Assembly (NCBI RefSeq): GCF_000814845.2
Contig: NZ_CP010431.2
Coordinates: forward strand, 3,038,001-3,102,000
Length of the DNA stretch: 64,000 nucleotides
From: Pandoraea sputorum
Lineage (GTDB): Bacteria > Pseudomonadota > Gammaproteobacteria > Burkholderiales > Burkholderiaceae
Reading direction: 5' to 3'
The position numbers and the translations under genes are program-made. The notes below the pieces were generated by a model. The model ran no database searches. It was given only the letters and a program-made list of their open reading frames with translations, and was not told the DNA's origin. Below are positions 9,527 to 19,710 of the stretch, piece by piece; position 1 is the first letter of the stretch; the number at the start of each line of letters is the position of its first letter.

Positions 9527-9574
9527 AAAAACCCCGGCATCGACGGCCATCGTCGACGTCGGGGTTTTGTTTTG
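9527..9574. terminator. Bidirectional terminator between the helicase gene and pip
   Basis: AAAACCCC pairs with GGGGTTTT (9561-9568), and the stem continues through a GC-rich inner arm with one wobble and one mismatch. A T-rich tract follows on the plus strand and an A-run precedes it, so it can serve both convergent genes. A smaller hairpin, ACGGGA/TCCCGT, lies just before at about 9495-9511. Confidence 0.8.
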
Positions 9575-9600
9575 TTCCTACGATTCGAGGCTGCGCGTCA

Positions 9601-10707
<1,107 letters not shown>

Positions 10708-10754
10708 TCAAAGTTCAGTGTAGCGCGGCGACTCAGACAAGACAAAGCACGCGC

Positions 10755-10789
10755 AAAACAAAATGGGACGATGTCGCCATCGCCCCATT
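10755..10789 (-). terminator. Rho-independent terminator of aceB
   Basis: On the minus strand, AATGGGGCGATG-GCGA-CATCGTCCCATT forms a 12-bp stem with one G-U pair and a 4-base loop, followed by TTTGTTTT. It lies 86 bases past the aceB stop. Confidence 0.8.
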
Positions 10790-10874
10790 GCGTTGTCTTT
10801 CTCCCGTTCCGGCATCTGATCGTCGTACCGTCATGCTGCCCGCGATCCGCTCAGCATGACAGCAAACTCGACCA

Positions 10875-12470
10875 TCAAACCTCTTCGTAAAGCGGCAGCG
10901 TGAGGAAGTCGACGAAGCCCTCGCTCGTGCTCATTGTCTCGAAGATCACGGCGGCGCGGTCGTACGTCGGTGCGACCTGCCCCACGAGCTCCTTGACGTT
11001 AGCGAGTTCCTGCGGAATCAGTTCGCGCACCAGTTCGGCGGTGACCTTGCGGCCGTCGTCGAGCTTGCCCTTCGGCGAGCGGATCCACTGCCAGACCTGC
11101 GAGCGCGAAATCTCGGCGGTGGCAGCGTCCTCCATCAGGTTGTGGATCGGCACGCAACCGTTGCCCGCCAGCCAGGCACCCAGATAGTGGATGCCGACGT
11201 TGATGTTGTTACGCAGCCCCGCTTCGGTGATCGGCGCTTCCGGCTTGAACTCCAGCAGATCACGGCCCTTGACGCTCACGTCGTCGCGCTGCTTGTCGAT
11301 CTGGTTCGGACGCTCGCCCAGCACCTTCACGAACTCTTCCATCGCGACCGGCACCAGCCCCGGGTGCGCGACCCAACCACCGTCGTAACCGTCGGTCGCA
11401 TCGCGCGCCTTGTCGCTGCGAATACCGGCCATCGCCTTTTCGTTCGCTTCCGGATCACCCTTGATCGGGATCAGCGCGCTCATGCCGCCAATCGCAGGTG
11501 CATTGCGACGGTGACACGTCTTGAGCAGCAGCAACGCGTAAGCGCGCATGAACGGCACCGTCATGTTGATGCGGCTGCGGTCGGCGAGGCAGAAGTCGGC
11601 GTCGACCTTGAACTTCTTGATGCACGAGAAGATGTAGTCCCACCGGCCCGCGTTCAGGCCCGAGCTATGCTCGCGCAGCTCGTACAGGATTTCGTCCATC
11701 TCGAATGCTGCGAGCACCGTCTCGACGAGCACCGTCGCCTTGATGGTCCCTTGCGCCACGCCCAGTTCGTTCTGCGCAAGCACGAACACGTCGTTCCACA
11801 GACGCGCTTCAAGATGGCTCTCAAGCTTCGGCAGGTAGTAGTAAGGACCGAAGCCGCGCTCAAGCGACGTCTTGGCATTGTGGAAGAAGTGCAGGCCGAA
11901 GTCGAACAGGCTGCCCGACAGGCGCACGCCGTCCACGCTCACGTGCTTTTCGTCGAGGTGCCAACCGCGCGGTCGCACGATCAGCGTCGCGACCTTATCG
12001 CCAAGTTGGTAGCGTTTGCCGTTCTGCTCGAGGCTGATGGTGCCGCGCACGGCGTCGCGCACGTTGATCTGCCCTTGCAGCTGGTTATGCCAGTTCGGGG
12101 TGTTCGAGTCCTCGAAGTCGGTCATGTAGCTGTCCGCACCCGAGTTCAGCGCGTTGATGATCATCTTGCGCTCGACAGGCCCGGTGATCTCCACGCGCCG
12201 GCACTGCAGGGCATCCGGCAGCGGTGCAATACGCCAGTCTGCGTCGCGGATGGCCTGCGTCTCAGGCAGAAAATCGGGCACTTCACCGGCATCCAGACGC
12301 GCCACGCGCGCTTCACGGGCGGCGAGCAACGTCTGACGTTGCGACTCGAACGCGCGGTGCAGCTTCGCGACGAACGCCAGCGCTTCGGGGGTCAGAATGG
12401 CTTCGTATTCGGGACGGATATCAGTGGCGTCGACATGCAGTTGCATGCCTGGGGGCAGACTCAAAGGCAT
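10875..12470 (-). CDS. aceB: Malate synthase A
   Basis: 531 residues, the length of the MSA isoform. It condenses glyoxylate with acetyl-CoA to malate, the second step of the glyoxylate shunt. Seen: DFEDSNTPNWHNQLQGQINV, VRPRGWHLDEKH (catalytic arginine region), GPYYYLPKLESHLEARLWN, ATVLVETVLAAFEMDEILYELR and the C-terminal FLTLPLYEEV. A LysR gene is divergently placed 234 bases upstream and is the obvious candidate regulator. aceA lies 2.2 kb away on the same strand but in a separate transcript. Confidence 0.96.
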   Translation of the reverse strand: MPLSLPPGMQLHVDATDIRPEYEAILTPEALAFVAKLHRAFESQRQTLLAAREARVARLDAGEVPDFLPETQAIRDADWRIAPLPDALQCRRVEITGPVERKMIINALNSGADSYMTDFEDSNTPNWHNQLQGQINVRDAVRGTISLEQNGKRYQLGDKVATLIVRPRGWHLDEKHVSVDGVRLSGSLFDFGLHFFHNAKTSLERGFGPYYYLPKLESHLEARLWNDVFVLAQNELGVAQGTIKATVLVETVLAAFEMDEILYELREHSSGLNAGRWDYIFSCIKKFKVDADFCLADRSRINMTVPFMRAYALLLLKTCHRRNAPAIGGMSALIPIKGDPEANEKAMAGIRSDKARDATDGYDGGWVAHPGLVPVAMEEFVKVLGERPNQIDKQRDDVSVKGRDLLEFKPEAPITEAGLRNNINVGIHYLGAWLAGNGCVPIHNLMEDAATAEISRSQVWQWIRSPKGKLDDGRKVTAELVRELIPQELANVKELVGQVAPTYDRAAVIFETMSTSEGFVDFLTLPLYEEV

Positions 12471-12658
12471 CAGGGATCTCCAACAGCTTGTTTATGTTCG
12501 GAAGCACGCCGCAAGGAAGGGACTTCAGGGGCTTTGCACAGGGCCCTCACACCTCATCGGGCGTGTAGGACGCGCACTTCCGTCAATGCCGGGGGGATCG
12601 CGCGATCCGACAGCATTGCCCGCCGATTTTATTATTGATGCCGATCATCATAAAGATG

Positions 12659-12680
12659 CATAGAAATCACTTTATCTATG
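12659..12680. promoter_or_regulatory. Inverted repeat, candidate LysR operator between aceB and its regulator
   Basis: CATAGA-N10-TCTATG lies 24 bases before the LysR start within an AT-rich stretch. LysR proteins usually bind interrupted dyads near their own promoter, so the position fits. The assignment is inferred. Confidence 0.4.
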
Positions 12681-12704
12681 ACTTTTTAGTACATAATCGC
12701 GATC

Positions 12705-13652
12705 ATGGATCGCTTCAAACAAATCGAAACGTTCGTTGCCGTGGCCGCCAGGGGCAGTTTATCCGGGGCTGCGGCGCTGGAAGGCGTGGCCCCGGCCGTG
12801 ATCGGACGGCGTATCGACGCGCTCGAATACCGGCTGGGCGTGAAGCTACTCGTACGCACCACCCGGCGCGTGACGCTGACCTTCGAAGGCTCCGCCTTTC
12901 TGGAGGACTGCCAGCGCATTCTCAACGAGATGCACAACGCCGAAGCGGCCGTGTCGGCCGGAGGCGTGAAAGCCAGCGGGCATTTGCGACTGTCTGCCCC
13001 CGCCGGGTTCGGGCGACGCCACGTCGCCCCGCTGCTGCCGGTGTTCATCGCTTCGCATCCGGACGTCACCGTCACCCTCGATCTGTCGGACCGGCTTGTG
13101 GATCTGGTCAACGAGGGCTTCGACTGCGCCATCCGGCTCGGTGAGTTGCCCGACTCCAGCCTCGTCTCACTGCGTCTCGGCGACAACCGGCGCGTGTGCG
13201 TGGCGTCCCCCGACTATCTCGCTGCGCACGGCCGTCCCGAGTCGCTCGACGACCTCGCCGATCACAATTGCCTCGCGTTCGGCTCGACCGCCAACCAGCA
13301 GCGCGGCTGGACCTTTGCGAAAGACGGCAAAGTCGTCACCATTCGCGTGAACGGGACGATGGAATGCACCGATGGTGCGGTGCTGCACGATTGGTGCCTG
13401 GAGGGCTACGGACTGGCGTGGCGCTCGTGGTGGGAGGTGGGCGACGACATTCGCGCTGGCCGGCTGACGACGGTGCTCGATGCATTCGCCGCGCCGCCCA
13501 TCGGCATCCACGCCGTGTTTCCTCAGCGCCGTCACCTGCCGCTGCGTGTGCGCCTGTTCATCGACCATCTCAGGCATCACTACGGCAGCTCGGCGTACTG
13601 GCAAGACGACGCGTCTCAAAATTTGCACGAAAGCGTGCACCAAAGCGCGTAG
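12705..13652 (+). CDS. LysR-family regulator divergent from aceB
   Basis: 315 residues. N-terminal winged helix (MDRFKQIETFVAVAARGSL... GRRIDALEYRLGVKLLVRTT), then a substrate-binding domain. Closely resembles the LysR at 50744-51658: both share GRRIDALE, HNCLAF, QQRGW, VTIRV and RVRLFI. Its divergent position suggests it regulates aceB, perhaps in response to glyoxylate or a related acid; the ligand is unknown. The ATG at 12705 fits the family start MDR[FY]KQIETFV. Confidence 0.88.
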   Translation: MDRFKQIETFVAVAARGSLSGAAALEGVAPAVIGRRIDALEYRLGVKLLVRTTRRVTLTFEGSAFLEDCQRILNEMHNAEAAVSAGGVKASGHLRLSAPAGFGRRHVAPLLPVFIASHPDVTVTLDLSDRLVDLVNEGFDCAIRLGELPDSSLVSLRLGDNRRVCVASPDYLAAHGRPESLDDLADHNCLAFGSTANQQRGWTFAKDGKVVTIRVNGTMECTDGAVLHDWCLEGYGLAWRSWWEVGDDIRAGRLTTVLDAFAAPPIGIHAVFPQRRHLPLRVRLFIDHLRHHYGSSAYWQDDASQNLHESVHQSA

Positions 13653-13954
13653 ACGCACGCATCCGCGCGCGTCGATTTGACGCATGACGCGAGACGCCCG
13701 GCCAGCGGGGGCGCGGACTGCAGGCCAGTCCTCGACGAGATACGTACGAGGAACGTTTGCTGCGGATAGCCCCTCTCAATATCGGGTTTGCCCCCGTTGT
13801 TGCGTCGCGCCAAAGCCATAAAATCGAAGCGAAGGGTCCGCAGGCGATGCTCGGCAGGCATCGGAAGCTGCAAGACAGCGGACTGGGTGCAAGACCGTGA
13901 TACCTGCGCGAGCCTGTGAACGCGTGTTCAGCAACGCCAACTGCGGGAGGTCAT
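13653..13954. other. Intergenic region upstream of uspA
   Basis: 302 bases without a recognisable gene or terminator. It contains the candidate uspA promoter at 13797-13824 and, at its right end, the uspA ribosome-binding site. Confidence 0.5.
13797..13824 (+). promoter_or_regulatory. Candidate sigma70 promoter of uspA
   Basis: TTGTTG (13797-13802), a 16-base spacer and TAAAAT (13819-13824). It lies about 130 bases before the uspA start. Confidence 0.4.
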
Positions 13955-14392
13955 ATGTTGTTTACCCACATCCTCATTCCGACTGACGGCTCGGAGCTAT
14001 CCCAAAAGGCTGTGACGGGCGGGCTCGAACTGGCCCGCGCCCTGAACGCCAGAGTCACCGGCTACTGCTGTCTCGCCGAATATCCCTACTCCCCTTTCAG
14101 CGAATACGTGCTCGAAGCACCGGCTACGTTCAGCGAACGCATTGCCGAAGAAGCCTGCGCGCATCTCGACAGTCTCGCCCAGGCGGCCGCCGCAGCGGGC
14201 GTGCCCTTCGACCGCGACAGCTCGACCTTCCCCGCCCCTTATCTGGGCATCATCGACGCAGCGGAACGTCACGGGTGCGACGTCATTCTGATGGCCTCGC
14301 ACGGGCGGCGTGGCCTCACCAGTCTGCTGCTCGGCAGCGAGACGCAACGCGTGCTCGTGCACTCGAAGATTCCGGTCCTCGTGTACCGTTGA
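13955..14392 (+). CDS. Universal stress protein, UspA family
   Basis: 145 residues, a single Usp domain. Starts MLFTHILIPTDGSELSQKA, and near the end carries the ATP-binding pattern G-2x-G-9x-G-S (in SHGRRGLTSLLLGSETQRV), so it is probably of the ATP-binding type. I chose the ATG at 13955, preceded by GGGAGG four bases upstream; an upstream ATG at 13916 lacks this. Monocistronic, with a strong terminator after it. It sits between the two glyoxylate-shunt genes, but no direct link is shown. Confidence 0.9.
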   Translation: MLFTHILIPTDGSELSQKAVTGGLELARALNARVTGYCCLAEYPYSPFSEYVLEAPATFSERIAEEACAHLDSLAQAAAAAGVPFDRDSSTFPAPYLGIIDAAERHGCDVILMASHGRRGLTSLLLGSETQRVLVHSKIPVLVYR

Positions 14393-14444
14393 TTGCGTTG
14401 ATGAAGCGGATGGCCCCGACGCCATCGACATCGTCGACACGATG

Positions 14445-14484
14445 AAAAAAGGCCCGTGAGCGGGATACGCTCACGAGCCTTTTC
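14445..14484. terminator. Bidirectional terminator between uspA and aceA
   Basis: AAAAGGC-CC-GTGAGCG-GGATA-CGCTCAC-GA-GCCTTTT: two paired blocks with a small internal loop and A/T runs on both flanks. It can end both the rightward uspA and the leftward aceA transcripts. Confidence 0.75.
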
Positions 14485-14651
14485 TCGTTCAGGCGTGCAG
14501 CGCAGTCAGGACGACGACGGGAACGCCGCCCCAACTGCCCCGGCCGGATAAGCCGGACGCGCGGTCCTGACGCGATACTGTTCCGCCAGCGTACGACGTG
14601 CCCCCACGCGCATCGTCGCTGACGGGCGCATCGCGCCCTCCCTCAGCCCTG

Positions 14652-15974
<1,323 letters not shown>

Positions 15975-16084
15975 GATGATCTCTCCTGGTTTCTCGATAC
16001 AAATAAAAGGGGGTGACTCTTTGCTGCCCTGGGATCGCCGGCCCCGCGGTTGACCGCGCTCAGCGTCTCCAAATCGGCAGGTCT

Positions 16085-16114
16085 TGTATAAGAGTTTAGG
16101 GATTTCTCACGCAA
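16085..16114 (-). promoter_or_regulatory. Candidate aceA promoter
   Basis: On the minus strand, TTGCGT (16109-16114), an 18-base spacer and TATACA (16085-16090). It would give a leader of about 105 bases. AT-rich DNA lies directly upstream. Confidence 0.4.
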
Positions 16115-16278
16115 CGCAACAGAACGAATCTGCGTTCAATCACATCTTTTTTATTTATATAAATCAAATACATAACAAAATAATTTCTTAATATGAAACG
16201 CTGTTTTCCTTCCTGAAATCATCATGTTGTGCCAAGCAGCGCAAATTTTTACGCACCGCAAAGACATTCCACATCATG

Positions 16279-16310
16279 AAAAAAGGCCGATGACACAGGT
16301 CATCGGCCTT
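16279..16310 (-). terminator. Terminator of the EamA transporter gene
   Basis: Perfect 12-bp stem AAGGCCGATGAC / GTCATCGGCCTT with a 4-base loop. On the minus strand it is followed by a run of T. Confidence 0.85.
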
Positions 16311-16333
16311 CGAGAGCGGAATGCGGACAGGAC

Positions 16334-17245
16334 TTATGAGGCAGCGCGGCTCGTCGACGGTAGCGCCTTCGGCGGCTTACATACCAACCAGACGGCCAGC
16401 GCGATAAAACATCCGCCGAAGAAGTGAGCCATTGTGACGGCTTCGTTCAGGAACAATGCGCCCCAGAGCACGCCGAACGGCGGAATCAGGAAAGTGACGG
16501 TCAGCGAGCGCAACGGTCCGAGATCGGCGATAAGACGGAAGAACAACATATAGGCGACGGCGCTGCACAGGAAGCCGAGCGCTGCCATGGCGGCCCACAC
16601 GCCACCGGTCACGGGTCCGGGAATGCCTGACGTCGCCGACACGTAGCCAAAGAACGGCAGCAGGACGACGGCCGCGCCGAGTTGGCTGCCGAATGCCACG
16701 AGCTTCGCATCGAGACCCCCGCGCTCGGTGATCCAGCGCTTGGTCAGGTAACCGGCAAGGCCGTAGCACGACGTGGCGACGAGACACGCCAGCGCCCCCA
16801 TCAGAACGGGTCCGGACATCGTGACCGGGCCGGTGCGCGTGAGCACGGCCACGCCGATCAGCCCCAGCAGCACGCCCAGACTCTTGGCACCCGTCAGACG
16901 CTCACGGAAAAACAGCGCGCCGATCACAACGCCCATCAGCGGCGTGGTGGCATTGAGAATCGCGGAATATCCGGCGGGAAGCACGCGCGCGGCAAGGCAA
17001 TACATGACGAACGGAATGCCCGAATTGATAACGCCGAGCACCATCGCGGCCCCGAGCAACCCTTTGAATTCCCAACGAACGCGCATCGCCAGCAGAATGA
17101 CCGCTAGGCCGATAGCCCCGAGCGTCACGCGAAAGAACGCGGTAGGCAACGGCCCGAGCGCAGGCACGATGATGCGCATGAAAAGAAAGCTGGCTCCCCA
17201 GATGGCGGAGAGCGCCAACAAACGGGCGATGTCGGATGAACGCAT
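16334..17245 (-). CDS. EamA (DMT superfamily) transporter
   Basis: 303 residues, with about ten hydrophobic segments arranged as two EamA repeats. LLALSAIWGASFLFMRII opens repeat one and ALACLVATSCYGLAGYL opens repeat two; FRVTLGAIGL and TPLMGVVIGALFFRERL are typical. Probably a metabolite or drug exporter of the inner membrane; substrate unknown. The frame stays open for another 109 codons upstream, but that part is hydrophilic and unlike the family, so I start at the ATG at 17245. Monocistronic. Confidence 0.85.
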   Translation of the reverse strand: MRSSDIARLLALSAIWGASFLFMRIIVPALGPLPTAFFRVTLGAIGLAVILLAMRVRWEFKGLLGAAMVLGVINSGIPFVMYCLAARVLPAGYSAILNATTPLMGVVIGALFFRERLTGAKSLGVLLGLIGVAVLTRTGPVTMSGPVLMGALACLVATSCYGLAGYLTKRWITERGGLDAKLVAFGSQLGAAVVLLPFFGYVSATSGIPGPVTGGVWAAMAALGFLCSAVAYMLFFRLIADLGPLRSLTVTFLIPPFGVLWGALFLNEAVTMAHFFGGCFIALAVWLVCKPPKALPSTSRAAS

Positions 17246-17484
17246 GGTCGGACTGACGGCCCAAGCGGCCGCCACGAAAGGATCGGAATGCCTGAATCCT
17301 CCCACATCGGAACGGGGAGCGCTGGTCATAATCGGACATGGCGACGTCGCCCGACGAAGGTGCTGCGATGGGTCGCCACCATCAAATGGTGAATCACCCC
17401 ATCCGCTTTTCGGAATCCGCGCATTGAAGGGCCAAAACGTCGTGCGATATGGTCGTGAGTCGAACCTCCGGAGCTTCACACGAA

Positions 17485-18297
17485 ATGACGTATCGAAATT
17501 TGCAGGCGCTCTCTCATCGAACGACTCTCCACCCGATTCCCCGATCCCGTTTGCAATATCGCCCCCCCGCAAGCACGAACGTCCCGCGAGGATACGACCT
17601 GTGGAATCACTATGAAGTCAGTTGGATGGACATGCACGAGCGCCCCCAGATCGCCGTTGTGGAAATGGTGATTCCGTGCGACTCGCCTTACACACTGGAG
17701 ATGGCAGATGCACAGCGCTATTTCCTTGCGCTTCGAGAGTGTCGTTTCGAATCGCCGGAAGCACTGGAATCGCATATCGCGTCGGAGTTGTCGCGATCTC
17801 TTCAGGCCTATGTCCTCGTGCGTAGCACGCCGGTGCGCCAGGCGGTGCGAACGACCGCCGCATGTGGGCCGGTAGCGCGATCGCTGGATACTGAGCCCGT
17901 TGGCGTGATCCGAGGTGGCGTCGATGCCCATCTGTTGCGCATCCATCGCGACGCCACGACCTTGCCAGCGTCACCGGCCCGCGAATGTCTGACCTCGGAT
18001 CTGTTGAGCGTACGATGCCCGCTTAGCGGGGGCGTCGACTATGGCACGGTATGGTTTGACTACACGGGCCTGCCAATTTGCTCACGTTCGCTTATGGCGT
18101 ACGTTCTCTCGTTTCGGGATAGCGAGATGTACATCGAGCAATGCGTGGAGACGCTCTTTGCCGATATCCTCACGCAATGCACGCCGTCACGCCTGTCCGT
18201 TCGCGCACGCTTTACCCGGCGCTACGGGCTTGACATCAATCCCGTACGCTCAACGCACGGCGTCGCCATCACCAATCAACGCACCGTTCGCCAATGA
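17485..18297 (+). CDS. QueF-like protein lacking the NADPH motif and active-site His
   Basis: About 270 residues (a further ATG at 17449 would add 12). Tunnelling-fold protein clearly related to the long form of preQ0 reductase QueF: YDLWNHYEVSWMD, then LTSDLLSVRC, SFRD...EQCVETLF and RFTRRYGLDINPVRS. Kept (this numbering): Glu72, nucleophile Cys178, Asp185 seven residues later, Glu218. Changed: the QueF motif ESKSFKLY reads EMADAQRY, losing both lysines; the His before Glu218 (His229 in E. coli) is Ile217; QPDWG is GVDYG. So it may bind 7-deazaguanine nitriles but is unlikely to be an ordinary NADPH reductase. Four bases before yhhQ. Confidence 0.8.
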   Translation: MTYRNLQALSHRTTLHPIPRSRLQYRPPASTNVPRGYDLWNHYEVSWMDMHERPQIAVVEMVIPCDSPYTLEMADAQRYFLALRECRFESPEALESHIASELSRSLQAYVLVRSTPVRQAVRTTAACGPVARSLDTEPVGVIRGGVDAHLLRIHRDATTLPASPARECLTSDLLSVRCPLSGGVDYGTVWFDYTGLPICSRSLMAYVLSFRDSEMYIEQCVETLFADILTQCTPSRLSVRARFTRRYGLDINPVRSTHGVAITNQRTVRQ

Positions 18298-18301
18298 CCG
18301 T

Positions 18302-19105
18302 ATGACTGATCTTGCTTCGACGCTGTCTGCCGAGAGCCTCGTTCCGTCGCAACAGGCGACACACATCACACCGGCCGTGATTGTGCTGGCCATCGGCTTT
18401 GTCAGTTTTCTCCTGATATCGAATGCGCTGGGCGCGCGCGTGTGTGAAGTCACGCTGCCATGGACCGTCGCGGGCGAGCCGTTCCGGCTCACGTTTTCTG
18501 CCGCGCTGATCAGTTTCCCGTTCGCCTATCTCTTCTCGTCGGTACTGACCGAGGTCTACGGTTATCGCATCAGCCGGGTTGTGATCTGGAGCGGCCTTGC
18601 CGCAAATCTCGTGATGCTTGTATTCCTGTGGTTGACGGCCATGCTGCCGACCGACCCCACATGGGCCGCCCAAACCGGCTTCACGGACGAGGTACAACGT
18701 CACTGGTTCGAGTCGATCGCACACATGTTCCTGGCGTCGGTCTCGGCCTGTCTCGTGGGTGAATTCGCCAACGCAGCAACGCTGGCCCGTATGAAGATCG
18801 CGATGCACGGCAGACTGGCGAGCCTTCGATTCATCGTCGGCAGTGCGTTGGCGGCATTGCTCGATTCCGTCGTCTTCGTGGTTGTGGCGTTCGCTTACGT
18901 GCTCGACCTCGACGCCATGACGCGCATGGCCGGGCTCGAATTCGTCTTCAAATGTGCCCTGCAATGGCTCGTTTTGCCGATGACGGTCGGCCTCGCCCGA
19001 TGGCTCAAACGCACAGATGGTATCGATCATTACGACATCGGCACGTCGCTGAACCCGTTCGGCTTTCGCTTGTCACGCACGAAAGCCTCGGGTAGTCGTC
19101 AATAG
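18302..19105 (+). CDS. yhhQ: Queuosine precursor transporter, YhhQ/QPTR (VUT) family
   Basis: 267-residue inner-membrane protein with about six hydrophobic segments. Family YhhQ imports 7-deazaguanines such as preQ0 and preQ1. Seen: VSFLLISNALGARV at helix one, the FSSVLTEVYGYRISRVVIW motif, ACLVGEFANA, and ALQWLVLPMTVGLARWLK near the end. The start ATG at 18302 is four bases after the QueF-like stop, so the pair is surely one transcript. Salvage of queuosine precursors is the likely pathway. Confidence 0.88.
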   Translation: MTDLASTLSAESLVPSQQATHITPAVIVLAIGFVSFLLISNALGARVCEVTLPWTVAGEPFRLTFSAALISFPFAYLFSSVLTEVYGYRISRVVIWSGLAANLVMLVFLWLTAMLPTDPTWAAQTGFTDEVQRHWFESIAHMFLASVSACLVGEFANAATLARMKIAMHGRLASLRFIVGSALAALLDSVVFVVVAFAYVLDLDAMTRMAGLEFVFKCALQWLVLPMTVGLARWLKRTDGIDHYDIGTSLNPFGFRLSRTKASGSRQ

Positions 19106-19120
19106 CGGCGGCCTCGCCAA

Positions 19121-19645
19121 CTACGCTGCGTCGGCGTCCCGTGCCCGGCGATAGGCGATCCAGTCGCCGCCCGGGATACGAGGCAACTGGCTGACGGCTG
19201 CTGCATCCACCGGATAGACGATGCACGCGTACGTGGCACCGGCGCACGCGACGTCCAGCATCTCTCGCACGAATAGGCCTGCCTCGCCCGGATAGACGGC
19301 TTCGATTTCGTCGAGCACGGGGATAAGCGCCGCATCTATCCGGTAGACGTCACCGGTCACGCGCTCGTCCATGCCTACGCCCAACACCATACCCGGATAG
19401 CTACCAAAGTCGTAAAGCTGCCCGCCTAGCGTCGAAGTGCCGACGTACGTCGGTGCCGCAATACCGTGACGCTCCGCCGCGCGCATCATGTCGTTGATCT
19501 CTCCCGCGCGCAACGTCCCGTAGACGAAGACGTACACGGCATCGGTTCGCGCATCGACCGGCACGGATTCGACAGACACCGCTGGAGCAGAGGGCGTAGC
19601 GGGCGTAACAGGCGCATCGGGCGCGAGGTTAGGCATGGCATGCAT
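19121..19645 (-). CDS. Gamma-glutamylcyclotransferase/AIG2-like protein
   Basis: 174 residues. The core VYVFVYGTLRAGEINDMM carries the YGTLR substrate-loop signature, and DEIEAVYPGEAGLFVREM includes the conserved glutamates of the fold. Family members cyclise gamma-glutamyl peptides or related amines, but many have no known substrate. About 36 N-terminal residues are Pro/Ala-rich and probably disordered. Convergent with yhhQ (15-base gap) and divergent from the AraC gene; no functional link to either is evident. Confidence 0.8.
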   Translation of the reverse strand: MHAMPNLAPDAPVTPATPSAPAVSVESVPVDARTDAVYVFVYGTLRAGEINDMMRAAERHGIAAPTYVGTSTLGGQLYDFGSYPGMVLGVGMDERVTGDVYRIDAALIPVLDEIEAVYPGEAGLFVREMLDVACAGATYACIVYPVDAAAVSQLPRIPGGDWIAYRRARDADAA

Positions 19646-19710
19646 CCGGTTCGAAAGTGACAGGCAACGAGTTTACACTTACAAAATTCCAATTGTCGCC
19701 ATCACACGTC

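Larger units (their letters stand above)
15975..16333. other. aceA leader and upstream AT-rich region
   Basis: 359 bases without a gene. It holds the candidate aceA promoter (16085-16114), a markedly AT-rich block at about 16140-16200 that could be an UP element or regulator-binding DNA, and the terminator of the EamA gene (16279-16310). Confidence 0.5.

Noticed and set aside
7439..9550. A 703-codon open frame opposite the DEAD-box helicase
   Set aside because: Its composition (long Val/Ala/Thr runs) is the mirror of the Gly-rich tail codons. No domain and no ribosome site.
17485..18297. QueF-like gene as a pseudogene
   Set aside because: Full-length frame, both Glu residues, the Cys and Asp are kept, and it is spaced four bases before the transporter. 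Specific loss of the NADPH residues looks like change of function rather than decay.
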